From the NCBI GenBank assembly GCA_934358235.1, contig CAKRKK010000095.1, forward strand, positions 1 to 8,741: DNA of 8,741 nucleotides, written 5' to 3'. The notes beneath the pieces are model-generated. The model saw nothing but the letters and a program-made list of their open reading frames with translations, made no database searches and was not told where the DNA came from. The position numbers and the translations under genes were made by a program. Shown here in pieces: positions 1-6,483 of the stretch; position 1 is the stretch's first letter, and the number at the start of each line of letters is the position of its first letter. Origin of the DNA: an uncultured Lachnospira sp. GTDB lineage: Bacteria; Bacillota; Clostridia; Lachnospirales; Lachnospiraceae.

Positions 1-77
1 GCCAATAACGCATCTGATAATTCATGGTTGTTTTCACAACAGGCTTTAATGACGTTATATTCATTTTTCGTAAACAG
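1..77 (-). CDS. 5' end of an unidentified gene, probable non-AUG start (partial)
   Basis: Reading leftwards from 77 there is an open frame to the window edge, coding for LFTKNEYNVIKACC and then ENNHELSDALL. A strong purine-rich ribosome binding site (AGAGGGGG, minus strand, about 91 to 84) precedes it, and a TAG lies in frame just upstream, so translation must begin at one of the two ATT codons (83-81, 80-78) or at CTG (77-75). CTG is preferred because the arrangement GGGGATTATT-CTG matches GGGGATTATT-ATG at the yyaC start in this same window. The residues resemble the first helix of a small winged-helix regulator, but about 26 residues are too few to name a family. Divergent from hit. A sequence error in the initiation codon is the main alternative. 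Confidence 0.4.
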   Translation of the reverse strand, partial: MFTKNEYNVIKACCENNHELSDALL

Positions 78-128
78 AATAATCCCCCTCTATTTGAATA
101 ATTGTCAGCGAAAATATTGTAATCAGTT

Positions 129-158
129 TTGTTTTAAGTTATTATACGAGTATATACT
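129..158 (+). promoter_or_regulatory. candidate promoter of hit
   Basis: TTGTTT (129-134) and TATACT (153-158) are separated by 18 bp, giving a start near 165 and a short leader before the ribosome binding site at 186-192. The interval also contains a loose dyad, TTAAGT (134-139) facing ACTTAA (156-161), with GTATATAC (150-157) inside it. The match to consensus is moderate and the DNA is AT-rich, so chance resemblance is possible. Confidence 0.4.
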
Positions 159-169
159 TAAATATAAAA
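141..169 (-). promoter_or_regulatory. candidate divergent promoter for the left-edge gene
   Basis: On the minus strand TATAAT (146 to 141) is a perfect -10 hexamer, with a poor -35 (TTTTAT, 169 to 164) at 17 bp. It would give a leader of about 60 nt to the putative start at 77. It overlaps the hit promoter, so the two directions may compete. Confidence 0.3.
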
Positions 170-204
170 TAAGTAAATGATGTATAAGGAGGAAGGAATT
201 GTTT

Positions 205-627
205 ATGAAAAAAGATGATTGTATTTTTTGTAAGCTTGCCAATGGAGAAATACCAACGAATTCCATATATGAAGATGATGTAGTCAAGGTTATATTTGAT
301 GCTGGTCCGGCAGCACCGGGGCACATTCTTATATTGCCTAAGAATCATTATGATGATATATATTCAATAGATGATGAAACGGCTGCGCACGTATTTAAGG
401 TTGCAGTCAGGTTATCTAAGGCATATAGAAAGGCACTTGATTTCGACGGACTAAATATTGTCCAGAATAATGGTGAGGCAGCAGGACAGACAGTATTCCA
501 TTTCCATATGCATATTATTCCAAGATATAAGAATGATACAGTTAATATAGCCTGGAAGCAGAATGAAGCTGATGAGGCAGTTATAGAGGATATAAAGAGT
601 AAGGTTTTAACGTATCTTAATGAATAA
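205..627 (+). CDS. hit: Hit-like histidine-triad (HIT) family hydrolase
   Basis: A 140-residue protein of the HIT superfamily, HINT/Hit branch: small cytosolic nucleotide-binding proteins that hydrolyse nucleoside phosphoramidates and adenylated compounds. The triad is visible as H99-F-H101-M-H103 in VFHFHMHIIPR; the central His101 would be the nucleophile. CIFC near the N-terminus (C6, C9), with H48 and H99, matches the zinc site known from Bacillus subtilis Hit. The stretch GLNIVQNNGEAAGQ and a Trp close to the C-terminus are also typical, and the length is normal. Start choice: TTG at 199 lies 6 bp from AAGGAGG (186-192) and would add two residues. ATG at 205 is preferred because family members begin close to the CIFC motif and a second purine run (193-198) lies 6 bp upstream of it. 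No terminator is seen after the gene. The true substrate in this organism cannot be told from sequence. Confidence 0.95.
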   Translation: MKKDDCIFCKLANGEIPTNSIYEDDVVKVIFDAGPAAPGHILILPKNHYDDIYSIDDETAAHVFKVAVRLSKAYRKALDFDGLNIVQNNGEAAGQTVFHFHMHIIPRYKNDTVNIAWKQNEADEAVIEDIKSKVLTYLNE

Positions 628-649
628 ATGATGATACTTAAATTATAGG

Positions 650-678
650 GCTATATGAGTTGTACAGAGCTATATAGC
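650..678. repeat. 7-bp inverted repeat between hit and the hydratase gene
   Basis: GCTATAT (650-656) pairs with ATATAGC (672-678) across a 15-nt loop. The right arm also lies inside a self-palindrome, GCTATATAGC (669-678). No run of T follows, so it is not a standard intrinsic terminator. It may be an operator or simply AT-rich symmetry. Confidence 0.45.
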
Positions 679-679
679 G

Positions 680-706
680 TATAGGATGTTACATATAGGA
701 TGTGAC
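680..706. repeat. tandem 14-bp-period repeat upstream of the hydratase promoter
   Basis: TATAGGATGTTAC (680-692) is followed by TATAGGATGTGAC (694-706), 12 of 13 identical. With the next base each unit ends in TGT-N-ACA (687-693 and 701-707), a small interrupted palindrome. A further TATAGG lies at 644-649. The pair ends about 8 bp before the -35 of the next promoter, a position where activators or repressors often bind. The binding protein is unknown. Confidence 0.55.
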
Positions 707-714
707 ATAATAAA

Positions 715-743
715 TTTACTTTTTATGTTGATATTGTTATAAT
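715..743 (+). promoter_or_regulatory. sigma-A-type promoter of the hydratase gene
   Basis: TTTACT (715-720), a 17-bp spacer and a perfect TATAAT (738-743) predict a start near 750 and a leader of about 36 nt to the ATG at 786. The purine-rich ribosome binding site is at 768-779 (AAAGGAAAAGAG). Confidence 0.6.
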
Positions 744-785
744 AAAAAGTCGTATGAATAAAACTGGAAAGGAAAAGAGTTTGCA

Positions 786-3074
786 ATGATTAAGTTAAGC
801 AAAGGTGGGGCATATCTCGTTAATGGAAATGAGATTATTGAGGATAGCCAGACAGCAGTACAGGAAGTGGCTGCAAAGACAGGAAAGAATATAACAAAGG
901 CAGAAGCAGCTAAGAATACTATAGCTTATAGTATATTAGAAAACCATAATACATCAGGTAATATGGATAAGCTTAAGATAAAGTTTGATAAGATGACTTC
1001 ACATGATATCACATTTGTAGGTATCATACAGACAGCAAGAGCTTCAGGACTTGAGAAGTTCCCTATTCCATATGTACTTACTAACTGCCATAACAGTTTA
1101 TGTGCGGTAGGTGGAACTATCAATGAAGATGATCATATGTTTGGTCTTACATGTGCAAAGAAATATGGTGGAATATATGTACCACCTCATCAGGCAGTTA
1201 TTCATCAGTTCGCAAGGGAAATGCTGGCTGAAGGTGGAAAGATGATTCTTGGCTCAGACAGCCATACTCGTTATGGTGCACTCGGTACTATGGCTATGGG
1301 TGAAGGTGGTCCTGAGCTTGTTAAGCAGTTACTTAATAAGACATATGATATTAATATGCCAGGTGTAGTTGCCATATATATGACAGGAGAGCCTGCAAAG
1401 GGTGTAGGTCCTCAGGATGTGGCACTTGCTATAATTGGAGAAGTATTTGCTAACGGCTATGTTAAGAATAAGGTTATGGAGTTCGTTGGACCAGGTGTTT
1501 CAAGCTTAAGTGCTGACTTCAGAATCGGTGTTGATGTTATGACAACTGAAACTACTTGTCTTTCATCAATATGGAGAACAGATGATAAGGTTAAGGAATT
1601 CTATGATATACATGGAAGAAGTGAAAGCTATAAGGAGCTTAATCCAGGGGCTGTTGCTTATTATGATGGGGTTGTATATGTTGATTTGAGCAGTATCAAG
1701 CCTATGATAGCTATGCCATTCCACCCAAGCAATACCTATACAATTGATGAACTTAATGCAAACCTTGTTGATATTCTTCATGATGTAGAAAAGAAGGCAC
1801 TTGTAAGTCTTGATGGACAGGTAGACTTCAAGCTTACTAATAAGATAAGGGATGGCAGATTATATGTAGACCAGGGGATTATTGCCGGTTGTGCTGGTGG
1901 TGGCTTCGAGAATATATGTGCAGCCGCTGATATATTAAAGGGACACTCTATTGGTGCTGATGAATTTACACTCAGCGTATATCCTGCAAGTACACCTATA
2001 TATATGGAGCTTGCAAGAAATGGCAGACTTGCAGACCTTATGGAAACTGGTGCTATTGTTAAGACAGCATTCTGTGGACCTTGCTTTGGTGCTGGTGATA
2101 CACCTGCTAACAATGCATTTTCAATCAGACATTCAACAAGAAACTTCCCTAACAGAGAAGGCTCTAAGCTGCAGAATGGCCAGATATCATCGGTTGCACT
2201 TATGGATGCAAGATCTATTGCGGCAACAGCGGCTAATAAGGGCTTCCTTACAGCAGCAACAGATTGTGATGTTGAGTTTACAGGACCAACATACCACTTT
2301 GACAGCAATATATATGCAAACAGAGTATTTGACAGCAAGGGCGTAGCAGATCCTGATCAGGAAATCCAGTTTGGACCTAATATTAAGGACTGGCCTAAGA
2401 TGGTTGCACTTCCAGAGAATCTTATCATAAAGGTTGTATCAGAGATTCATGATCCTGTAACAACAACAGATGAGCTTATACCTTCAGGTGAAACCTCTTC
2501 ATTCCGTTCTAATCCTTTAGGACTTGCAGAATTCGCACTTTCAAGAAAGGATCCTGCATATGTAGGACGTGCAAAGGAAGTACAGAAGGCAGAAAAGGCA
2601 AGAGAAGCCGGCGAATGCATGGGCGAGGCACTTCCTGAATTAAAGGATATTATGCATAAGATTAAGGAAACTTATGATGTCAGCAAGGAAAATGTAGGTG
2701 TTGGAAGTACAATATTTGCAGTTAAGCCAGGTGATGGCTCAGCAAGAGAGCAGGCTGCTTCATGTCAGAAGGTTCTTGGCGGATGGGCTAATATCGCTAA
2801 TGAATATGCAACTAAGAGATACCGTTCTAATCTTATTAACTGGGGAATGCTTCCATTTATAGTTGATAAGGGCGAGCTTCCATTTGCTAATGGCGATTAT
2901 ATATTCATACCAGATATAACAGAAGCAGTAAAGAATAAGGCAACAGCTATGAAAGCATATGTTGTTAACAAGGATATGAAGGAGTTCACACTTAAGATGG
3001 ATGAATTAACAGATGATGAACGTCAGATTATTCTTGATGGCTGTCTTATTAATTATTATAGAAATAATCAATAA
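786..3074 (+). CDS. aconitase-family [4Fe-4S] hydratase (YbhJ-like)
   Basis: A 762-residue protein with the complete aconitase fold: an N-terminal catalytic region, then a swivel domain from about residue 545. Cluster ligands are visible as C369 in [10 protein letters not shown] and C430/C433 in FCGPCFG. Other signatures are DSHT (158-161), IHQ with H140, STRNFPNRE (R452, R457), [15 protein letters not shown] (D562, R574) and GDGSAREQA (649-657). The length and the [19 protein letters not shown] wording fit the YbhJ-like branch more than classical AcnA or AcnB. By eye, the catalytic Asp-His of mitochondrial aconitase (DHL motif) is replaced by NCHNSL (100-105), the active-site Glu262 position by Asp250, and the second Ser of GSSRE by Ala653. 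A dehydration or hydration reaction is expected, but citrate/isocitrate as substrate is not assured. No citrate synthase or isocitrate dehydrogenase lies nearby. It is probably co-transcribed with the next gene. Confidence 0.9.
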   Translation: MIKLSKGGAYLVNGNEIIEDSQTAVQEVAAKTGKNITKAEAAKNTIAYSILENHNTSGNMDKLKIKFDKMTSHDITFVGIIQTARASGLEKFPIPYVLTNCHNSLCAVGGTINEDDHMFGLTCAKKYGGIYVPPHQAVIHQFAREMLAEGGKMILGSDSHTRYGALGTMAMGEGGPELVKQLLNKTYDINMPGVVAIYMTGEPAKGVGPQDVALAIIGEVFANGYVKNKVMEFVGPGVSSLSADFRIGVDVMTTETTCLSSIWRTDDKVKEFYDIHGRSESYKELNPGAVAYYDGVVYVDLSSIKPMIAMPFHPSNTYTIDELNANLVDILHDVEKKALVSLDGQVDFKLTNKIRDGRLYVDQGIIAGCAGGGFENICAAADILKGHSIGADEFTLSVYPASTPIYMELARNGRLADLMETGAIVKTAFCGPCFGAGDTPANNAFSIRHSTRNFPNREGSKLQNGQISSVALMDARSIAATAANKGFLTAATDCDVEFTGPTYHFDSNIYANRVFDSKGVADPDQEIQFGPNIKDWPKMVALPENLIIKVVSEIHDPVTTTDELIPSGETSSFRSNPLGLAEFALSRKDPAYVGRAKEVQKAEKAREAGECMGEALPELKDIMHKIKETYDVSKENVGVGSTIFAVKPGDGSAREQAASCQKVLGGWANIANEYATKRYRSNLINWGMLPFIVDKGELPFANGDYIFIPDITEAVKNKATAMKAYVVNKDMKEFTLKMDELTDDERQIILDGCLINYYRNNQ

Positions 3075-3119
3075 AAACCATATATTTATAGATGTATCAG
3101 GATAATATAGGAGCAGATG

Positions 3120-4211
3120 ATGGCAGAACAGAATATACTTAGTGCAGACCAGAGCATTTTAGAGCAGATTATTTCTGATATCAATGAATATGAGGAGAAT
3201 CAGGAAAGACTTGAACACATATCTGCAAGCATAAAGGATATAACTAAAGAAACTGATAGTACTACAAAGGCTATGCAGGATGAGATATCGGCAAGAGTTA
3301 AGGAAAGTACAGATTCTATCTGTGCAGGATATGATAAGGCGATGGACTGCGACAAGGATAAGATAAAGCAGGTACAGGCAGAAAGAGATAAGGCAAAGCA
3401 GCAGGGAATGAAGGAGAGAATCCAGGCAGAAACTGCTTCGCTAAGACAGGAGAATAAGGAGCTTGCATCACAGATAGAAAAAGCATTTATTCAGGAGAAT
3501 GTTCCTAAGCTTACGAATAATGCATTCTTTTTAGCAGTTTTTTTATCACGCAAGATAAGAGATGTGCTGGTGTATGTGGTGTTTATGCTTATAATGTGTG
3601 CAGGTATTCCTGTAGTGCTTTATGTGCTTCCGTTTGTAGAAGCCTGGGTGCCGGTTGTGTATACAGCAGTAGTTGCAATATTGTTTCTTATAGTCAGCAG
3701 ATGTGTATACATTAATCTCATAGTGCCGCATTATAGTACAATAATAGCAGCGCGTGACACGAAGTACAGGATAAGAAACAATAAAAGGATTATTAAGAAG
3801 ATACGTCATTCAATAAAAAAGGATGATAATGATGCTATCTATGGACTGGAAAGCTTTGATCATAAGATTAATGATCTTCACGATAGTATTGAGAAAACAG
3901 AAAACGAAAAGCAGAAAGCCCTTAAGGAATTCGAAGAAACAGTAAAGCCTGATATATTAGAAGATATACAAGGCAGATTCGTTGATAAGCTTGAACTTAT
4001 GAATAGTGAGCTTGTAAAGAAAAAGGACGAATATGCAAGGCTTGATGATCTTGTAAAGCAGCAGCGCATATATATATCATCTAATTATGAAGCCTATCTT
4101 GGTAAGGAAATGGTTGATAAAGAAAGGCTTGCCGAGCTTGATAATATTATGAAGAGTGGTTCCTGCACAACAATAGCACAGGCAATTGCTGAGTATAGGA
4201 ATCAGCATTAA
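3120..4211 (+). CDS. two-transmembrane coiled-coil protein of unknown function
   Basis: I do not recognise a named family. The 363-residue protein has a long charged helical N-terminal part (about 10-130, heptad-like, rich in Glu, Lys and Gln), two adjacent hydrophobic segments (about 149-170 and 175-202), then a basic stretch (RNNKRIIKKIRHSIKK) and a second coiled coil (about 240-320). Both coiled coils would sit on the same side of the membrane, probably the cytoplasm given the basic residues after segment two. The C-terminus (LDNIMKSGSCTTIAQAIAEY) resembles a short tail motif I associate with other coiled-coil proteins of Lachnospiraceae, usually written GRADTIKEAINLYE; this is from memory. 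Two ATG codons adjoin (3117, 3120). The second is 6 bp from AGGAG (3109-3113) and is chosen. It lies 45 bp after the hydratase with no terminator between, so an operon is likely. Confidence 0.85.
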   Translation: MAEQNILSADQSILEQIISDINEYEENQERLEHISASIKDITKETDSTTKAMQDEISARVKESTDSICAGYDKAMDCDKDKIKQVQAERDKAKQQGMKERIQAETASLRQENKELASQIEKAFIQENVPKLTNNAFFLAVFLSRKIRDVLVYVVFMLIMCAGIPVVLYVLPFVEAWVPVVYTAVVAILFLIVSRCVYINLIVPHYSTIIAARDTKYRIRNNKRIIKKIRHSIKKDDNDAIYGLESFDHKINDLHDSIEKTENEKQKALKEFEETVKPDILEDIQGRFVDKLELMNSELVKKKDEYARLDDLVKQQRIYISSNYEAYLGKEMVDKERLAELDNIMKSGSCTTIAQAIAEYRNQH

Positions 4212-4747
4212 ACATTATCAGACTGCAGCAGGCAAAAGGCGTTAGAGATAACGTCAGCAATCTGCATAATAATACACAGACGGGTTGTCTGGAGTGTGGA
4301 GTGGTTTTCATCGCTGGATTCATTTACGATACCAGTTATGTGAATATCTCCCACTTCAGGCAGCTTTTTTTTAACTCCAAGACCAGGCCGGAGTGGACCT
4401 GCTCCGAGGGTTATAAGTCCAACGTGATCCTTACGTCCTAAGGAGGCATCGATAGCTATTATATATGGATTGGTGAAGGATTGTCTGATACATTCCATAT
4501 ATTTTAAAAGATTGGCTGCATGAACAGGATGGTTAAGGTCGCCATATACATAGAAATTACACGAGGCATTCTTCTTAAGCTTGTACCCAACGATGGGACC
4601 AAGACTATCTCCGGTTGATCTGTCGCTTCCAACGCATAATATGATGGTTTCCTGTTCTGAAGTCTTAGAAGCCTTTATTATGTACCTTAACTTCTGACTT
4701 AGTAATAAAGCAGCATCGTTGCTTGTAGAATCGTAATAATAGCGCAT
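4208..4747 (-). CDS. yyaC: YyaC family sporulation protein (DUF1256, putative spore protease)
   Basis: A 179-residue protein with the hallmarks of YyaC: CVGSDRSTGDSLGP (38-51), YGDLNHPVHAAN (68-79), AIDASLGR (98-105), then GAGPLRPGLGV and LPEVGDIHITGIVN (129-142). The family is restricted to endospore formers and shares a fold with hydrogenase-maturation peptidases; protease activity is a family-level prediction. The frame stays open upstream to an ATG at 4903, but the extra 52 residues are AT-rich and unlike the family. The start at 4747 is chosen because GGGG lies 6 bp upstream. ATG at 4759 is possible but would overlap that ribosome binding site. Its stop overlaps the stop of the convergent coiled-coil gene by 4 bp. 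The organism should therefore be able to sporulate, or descend from one that could. Confidence 0.92.
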   Translation of the reverse strand: MRYYYDSTSNDAALLLSQKLRYIIKASKTSEQETIILCVGSDRSTGDSLGPIVGYKLKKNASCNFYVYGDLNHPVHAANLLKYMECIRQSFTNPYIIAIDASLGRKDHVGLITLGAGPLRPGLGVKKKLPEVGDIHITGIVNESSDENHSTLQTTRLCIIMQIADVISNAFCLLQSDNV

Positions 4748-4830
4748 AATAATCCCCATTTCTTTATGTAAATCTATAAACACAATCATTTTATTCATAA
4801 GTAAGAAAAATATTCCCATATTTAAAAATA

Positions 4831-4863
4831 TATTTTCCCCCGACATTTTCTGATAAAATTCAC
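4831..4863 (-). promoter_or_regulatory. possible forespore (sigma-F-like) promoter of yyaC
   Basis: On the minus strand GGGGAAAATA (4840 to 4831) fits the published sigma-F -10 pattern GGNNANAHTR. The -35 partner is poor: GTGAA (4863 to 4859), 18 bp away, where GYATA at about 15 bp is expected. The predicted leader to the start at 4747 is about 75-80 nt. It is suggestive mainly because yyaC is a sporulation gene. Confidence 0.25.
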
Positions 4864-4884
4864 AATTCTTTAATGTTATTATGC

Positions 4885-4945
4885 AAGCATTATAGGTGGA
4901 CATCCTGCGGATATGGATGAAATATGTATGTCAGGATGAATGCTT
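4885..4945. repeat. split 7+7 bp dyad in the yyaC/LysM-gene divergent spacer
   Basis: AAGCATT (4885-4891) and CATCCTG (4901-4907) on the left are complementary to the contiguous CAGGATGAATGCTT (4932-4945) on the right. The left arm is interrupted by 9 extra bases (4892-4900), and the arms enclose 24 nt. Fourteen matching pairs in this order are more than expected by chance in a short spacer. It could be an operator for the divergent genes or an RNA fold in an upstream leader. Confidence 0.5.
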
Positions 4946-4971
4946 AACAGCTTAATAATATAAATGATGTT

Positions 4972-5003
4972 ACAGTACTGGTATTAGTATCAAACCAGTC
5001 TGT
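4972..5003 (+). promoter_or_regulatory. leader hairpin just upstream of the LysM-gene ribosome binding site
   Basis: ACAG (4972-4975), one bulged T and ACTGGT (4977-4982) pair with ACCAGTCTGT (4994-5003) around an 11-nt loop: ten pairs in all. No T-run follows, so it is not a terminator. It ends 11 nt before the GGAGGAGG at 5015-5022 and could shape translation or RNA stability. No good sigma-A -35/-10 pair was found in the spacer, although TATAAA is present at 4959-4964. Confidence 0.45.
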
Positions 5004-5024
5004 GAAGGTCGAATGGAGGAGGAC

Positions 5025-6347
5025 ATGATAGAGATAATATGTAACAAGGAAGATTCAGATAAATCAGCAAAGAATCCTAAAGATAATAGTACATGTATAA
5101 GAAGACCTAAGAATATCAAGCAGATAGGAGATGTCAGCTCTGATAAGAAAATATACATAGAGGATTACGCGTTTACATATATTAACTCTATTGCGTATAA
5201 CAATCCTAAGGAAGAACAGGCAGGGGTACTGCTAGGAGAGCTTGCTAAAGAAGGCAGGGAAAGATGCGTGTTTGTTAAGGGCGTTATAAAAGCTGTGCTG
5301 AATAGTGCATCGAGGGAAGGTATATATTTTGATGAAGCTGTATGGAATAAAATATACTCCGATATAGAAAAATATTTTCCGGATCTTACAGTTGTAGGGT
5401 GGTTTGCAGTGATTCCAGAGCTTACAGATGAACGGATGGCAAGGCTTAAGAAGCTGCATCTGGATAATTTTGCAGGAAACATGAAAACTTTATATCTTGT
5501 TGATACAATGGAAAAAGAGGAACATTTTTATCTGTATGAAAATGGTACGTTAAGAAGGCAGAAGGGGTATGTGTGCTTTTATGAACGAAACTACGAAATG
5601 CAGGAGTATATGCTTGAACGCAGCGAAAAGAAATCCTGCGAGGATGTAAGAACGGACAGGGTTGTAAAGAATATCCGTAATGTAATAAGACAGAAGGAGG
5701 AGTTTAAGGAACAGAAGAGAGGCGGAGGGTTTATGTATGGCATAAGTGCTTTCCTTGTTGTTGTAATAATAGTTATAGGCATTAACCTGATGAATAATTA
5801 TGAGAGAATGAAGAAGCTTAACCAGTCAGTAAATAATCTTATGAATCAGTTAGAAGAGGAGGCAGGTGACAGGAAGAGTAAGACAGCAGGAGTAGATTCT
5901 GACGCAGCCAATATTAAAAATGCAGATGATAGCGGTACTGATGGAGAAGCCATAAAGGTAAATAAGCTTTCAGGAGAGGTGTATCCATTAGAAGAAAACA
6001 GCACACAGGCAGATACAAAACAGAATGGAACTCAGGAAATAAATACGGGAGCTGATTCAGGCACTAATCAGGCTGGCAGCGTAACAACGGATGAAGAAAC
6101 GGCAAAGACAGCAGCATCAAGAGGACAGGGCTCGGATGACGATGCCACAGATAGCGCAGGTAATGCACAATATAGTGATAGCGAAGCGGCAGGTAGTGTG
6201 TATACGGTTAAGTCAGGAGATACACTTATGGGGATATGTAAGCAGCATTATGGCACAACAACCAGATATAAGGAGGTTATGCATTATAATGGACTTGCAG
6301 ACAGCGACATTTTACATATAGGACAGGAAATCAGACTGCCAGACTAA
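5025..6347 (+). CDS. membrane protein with inactive MPN (JAB1/Mov34)-like domain and C-terminal LysM
   Basis: A 440-residue protein. Residues 1-42 are a polar leader without a signal peptide. About 43-190 read like an MPN domain: EEQAGVLLGE (63-72), then VFVKGVI, VVGWFAVIP (123-131) and LYLVDTMEKEEHFYLYENG. Compared with the GWYHSHP core of JAMM peptidases, both His are missing (Ala128, Ile130), so metal-dependent cleavage is unlikely. A basic segment (RQKEEFKEQKR) precedes one transmembrane helix (about 236-256). A short coiled coil (257-280) and a Ser/Thr/Asp/Gly-rich linker (about 281-390) follow, then a LysM domain (VYTVKSGDTLMGICKQ to the end) expected to bind peptidoglycan. Topology is therefore N-inside, LysM-outside. 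ATG 5025 is chosen for its spacing to GGAGG at 5015-5019; ATG 5013 would add four residues. The LysM and membrane parts are secure; the MPN assignment is by eye. Confidence 0.88.
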   Translation: MIEIICNKEDSDKSAKNPKDNSTCIRRPKNIKQIGDVSSDKKIYIEDYAFTYINSIAYNNPKEEQAGVLLGELAKEGRERCVFVKGVIKAVLNSASREGIYFDEAVWNKIYSDIEKYFPDLTVVGWFAVIPELTDERMARLKKLHLDNFAGNMKTLYLVDTMEKEEHFYLYENGTLRRQKGYVCFYERNYEMQEYMLERSEKKSCEDVRTDRVVKNIRNVIRQKEEFKEQKRGGGFMYGISAFLVVVIIVIGINLMNNYERMKKLNQSVNNLMNQLEEEAGDRKSKTAGVDSDAANIKNADDSGTDGEAIKVNKLSGEVYPLEENSTQADTKQNGTQEINTGADSGTNQAGSVTTDEETAKTAASRGQGSDDDATDSAGNAQYSDSEAAGSVYTVKSGDTLMGICKQHYGTTTRYKEVMHYNGLADSDILHIGQEIRLPD

Positions 6348-6371
6348 AGGAGCCACAGAATTATAACTTTC

Positions 6372-6399
6372 TTGAATATTTATGTGGATTATGTATAAT
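6372..6399 (+). promoter_or_regulatory. sigma-A-type promoter of the DUF5711-cvpA operon
   Basis: TTGAAT (6372-6377), a 16-bp spacer and a perfect TATAAT (6394-6399) predict a start near 6406 and a leader of about 78 nt before the ATG at 6484. Confidence 0.6.
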
Positions 6400-6415
6400 T
6401 AAAATCAGGAATTAA

Positions 6416-6427
6416 TATACCGGTATA
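6416..6427. promoter_or_regulatory. 12-bp perfect palindrome, candidate operator
   Basis: TATACCGGTATA is perfectly self-complementary and falls about 10-20 bp after the predicted transcription start, a classic repressor position. A looser dyad, GATAC (6428-6432) facing GTATC (6440-6444), follows at once. The regulator is unknown. Confidence 0.4.
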
Positions 6428-6483
6428 GATACTGTATATGTATCCGATAAAAAGCAGGATAAACTGCGGAATGAGGGATAATA

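Noticed and set aside
650..678. Intrinsic terminator for hit
   Set aside because: The stem is only seven A/T-rich pairs and no run of T follows on the plus strand.
1778..2338. 186-codon open frame on the minus strand inside the hydratase gene
   Set aside because: It is antisense to conserved aconitase motifs (cluster cysteines, RNF motif), has no ribosome binding site of note and no recognisable protein content. It is a shadow of the real gene.
1951..2346. 131-codon plus-strand frame within the hydratase gene
   Set aside because: A shifted frame of conserved coding sequence, rich in Leu, Gln and His as expected from a shadow. No start context.
4818..4831. ATATTT/AAATAT inverted repeat
   Set aside because: Pure A/T symmetry of low complexity, expected by chance in this AT-rich spacer.
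4748..4903. 52-residue N-terminal extension of YyaC back to ATG 4903
   Set aside because: The extension is very AT-rich, unlike the family, would overlap the candidate promoter, and the internal ATG at 4747 has a well-placed GGGG site.
6091..6321. 76-codon frame overlapping the LysM region
   Set aside because: It lies out of frame within the linker and LysM coding sequence, and its residues (Gln/Arg-rich, then Ile/Met-rich) are what a shifted reading of that region gives.
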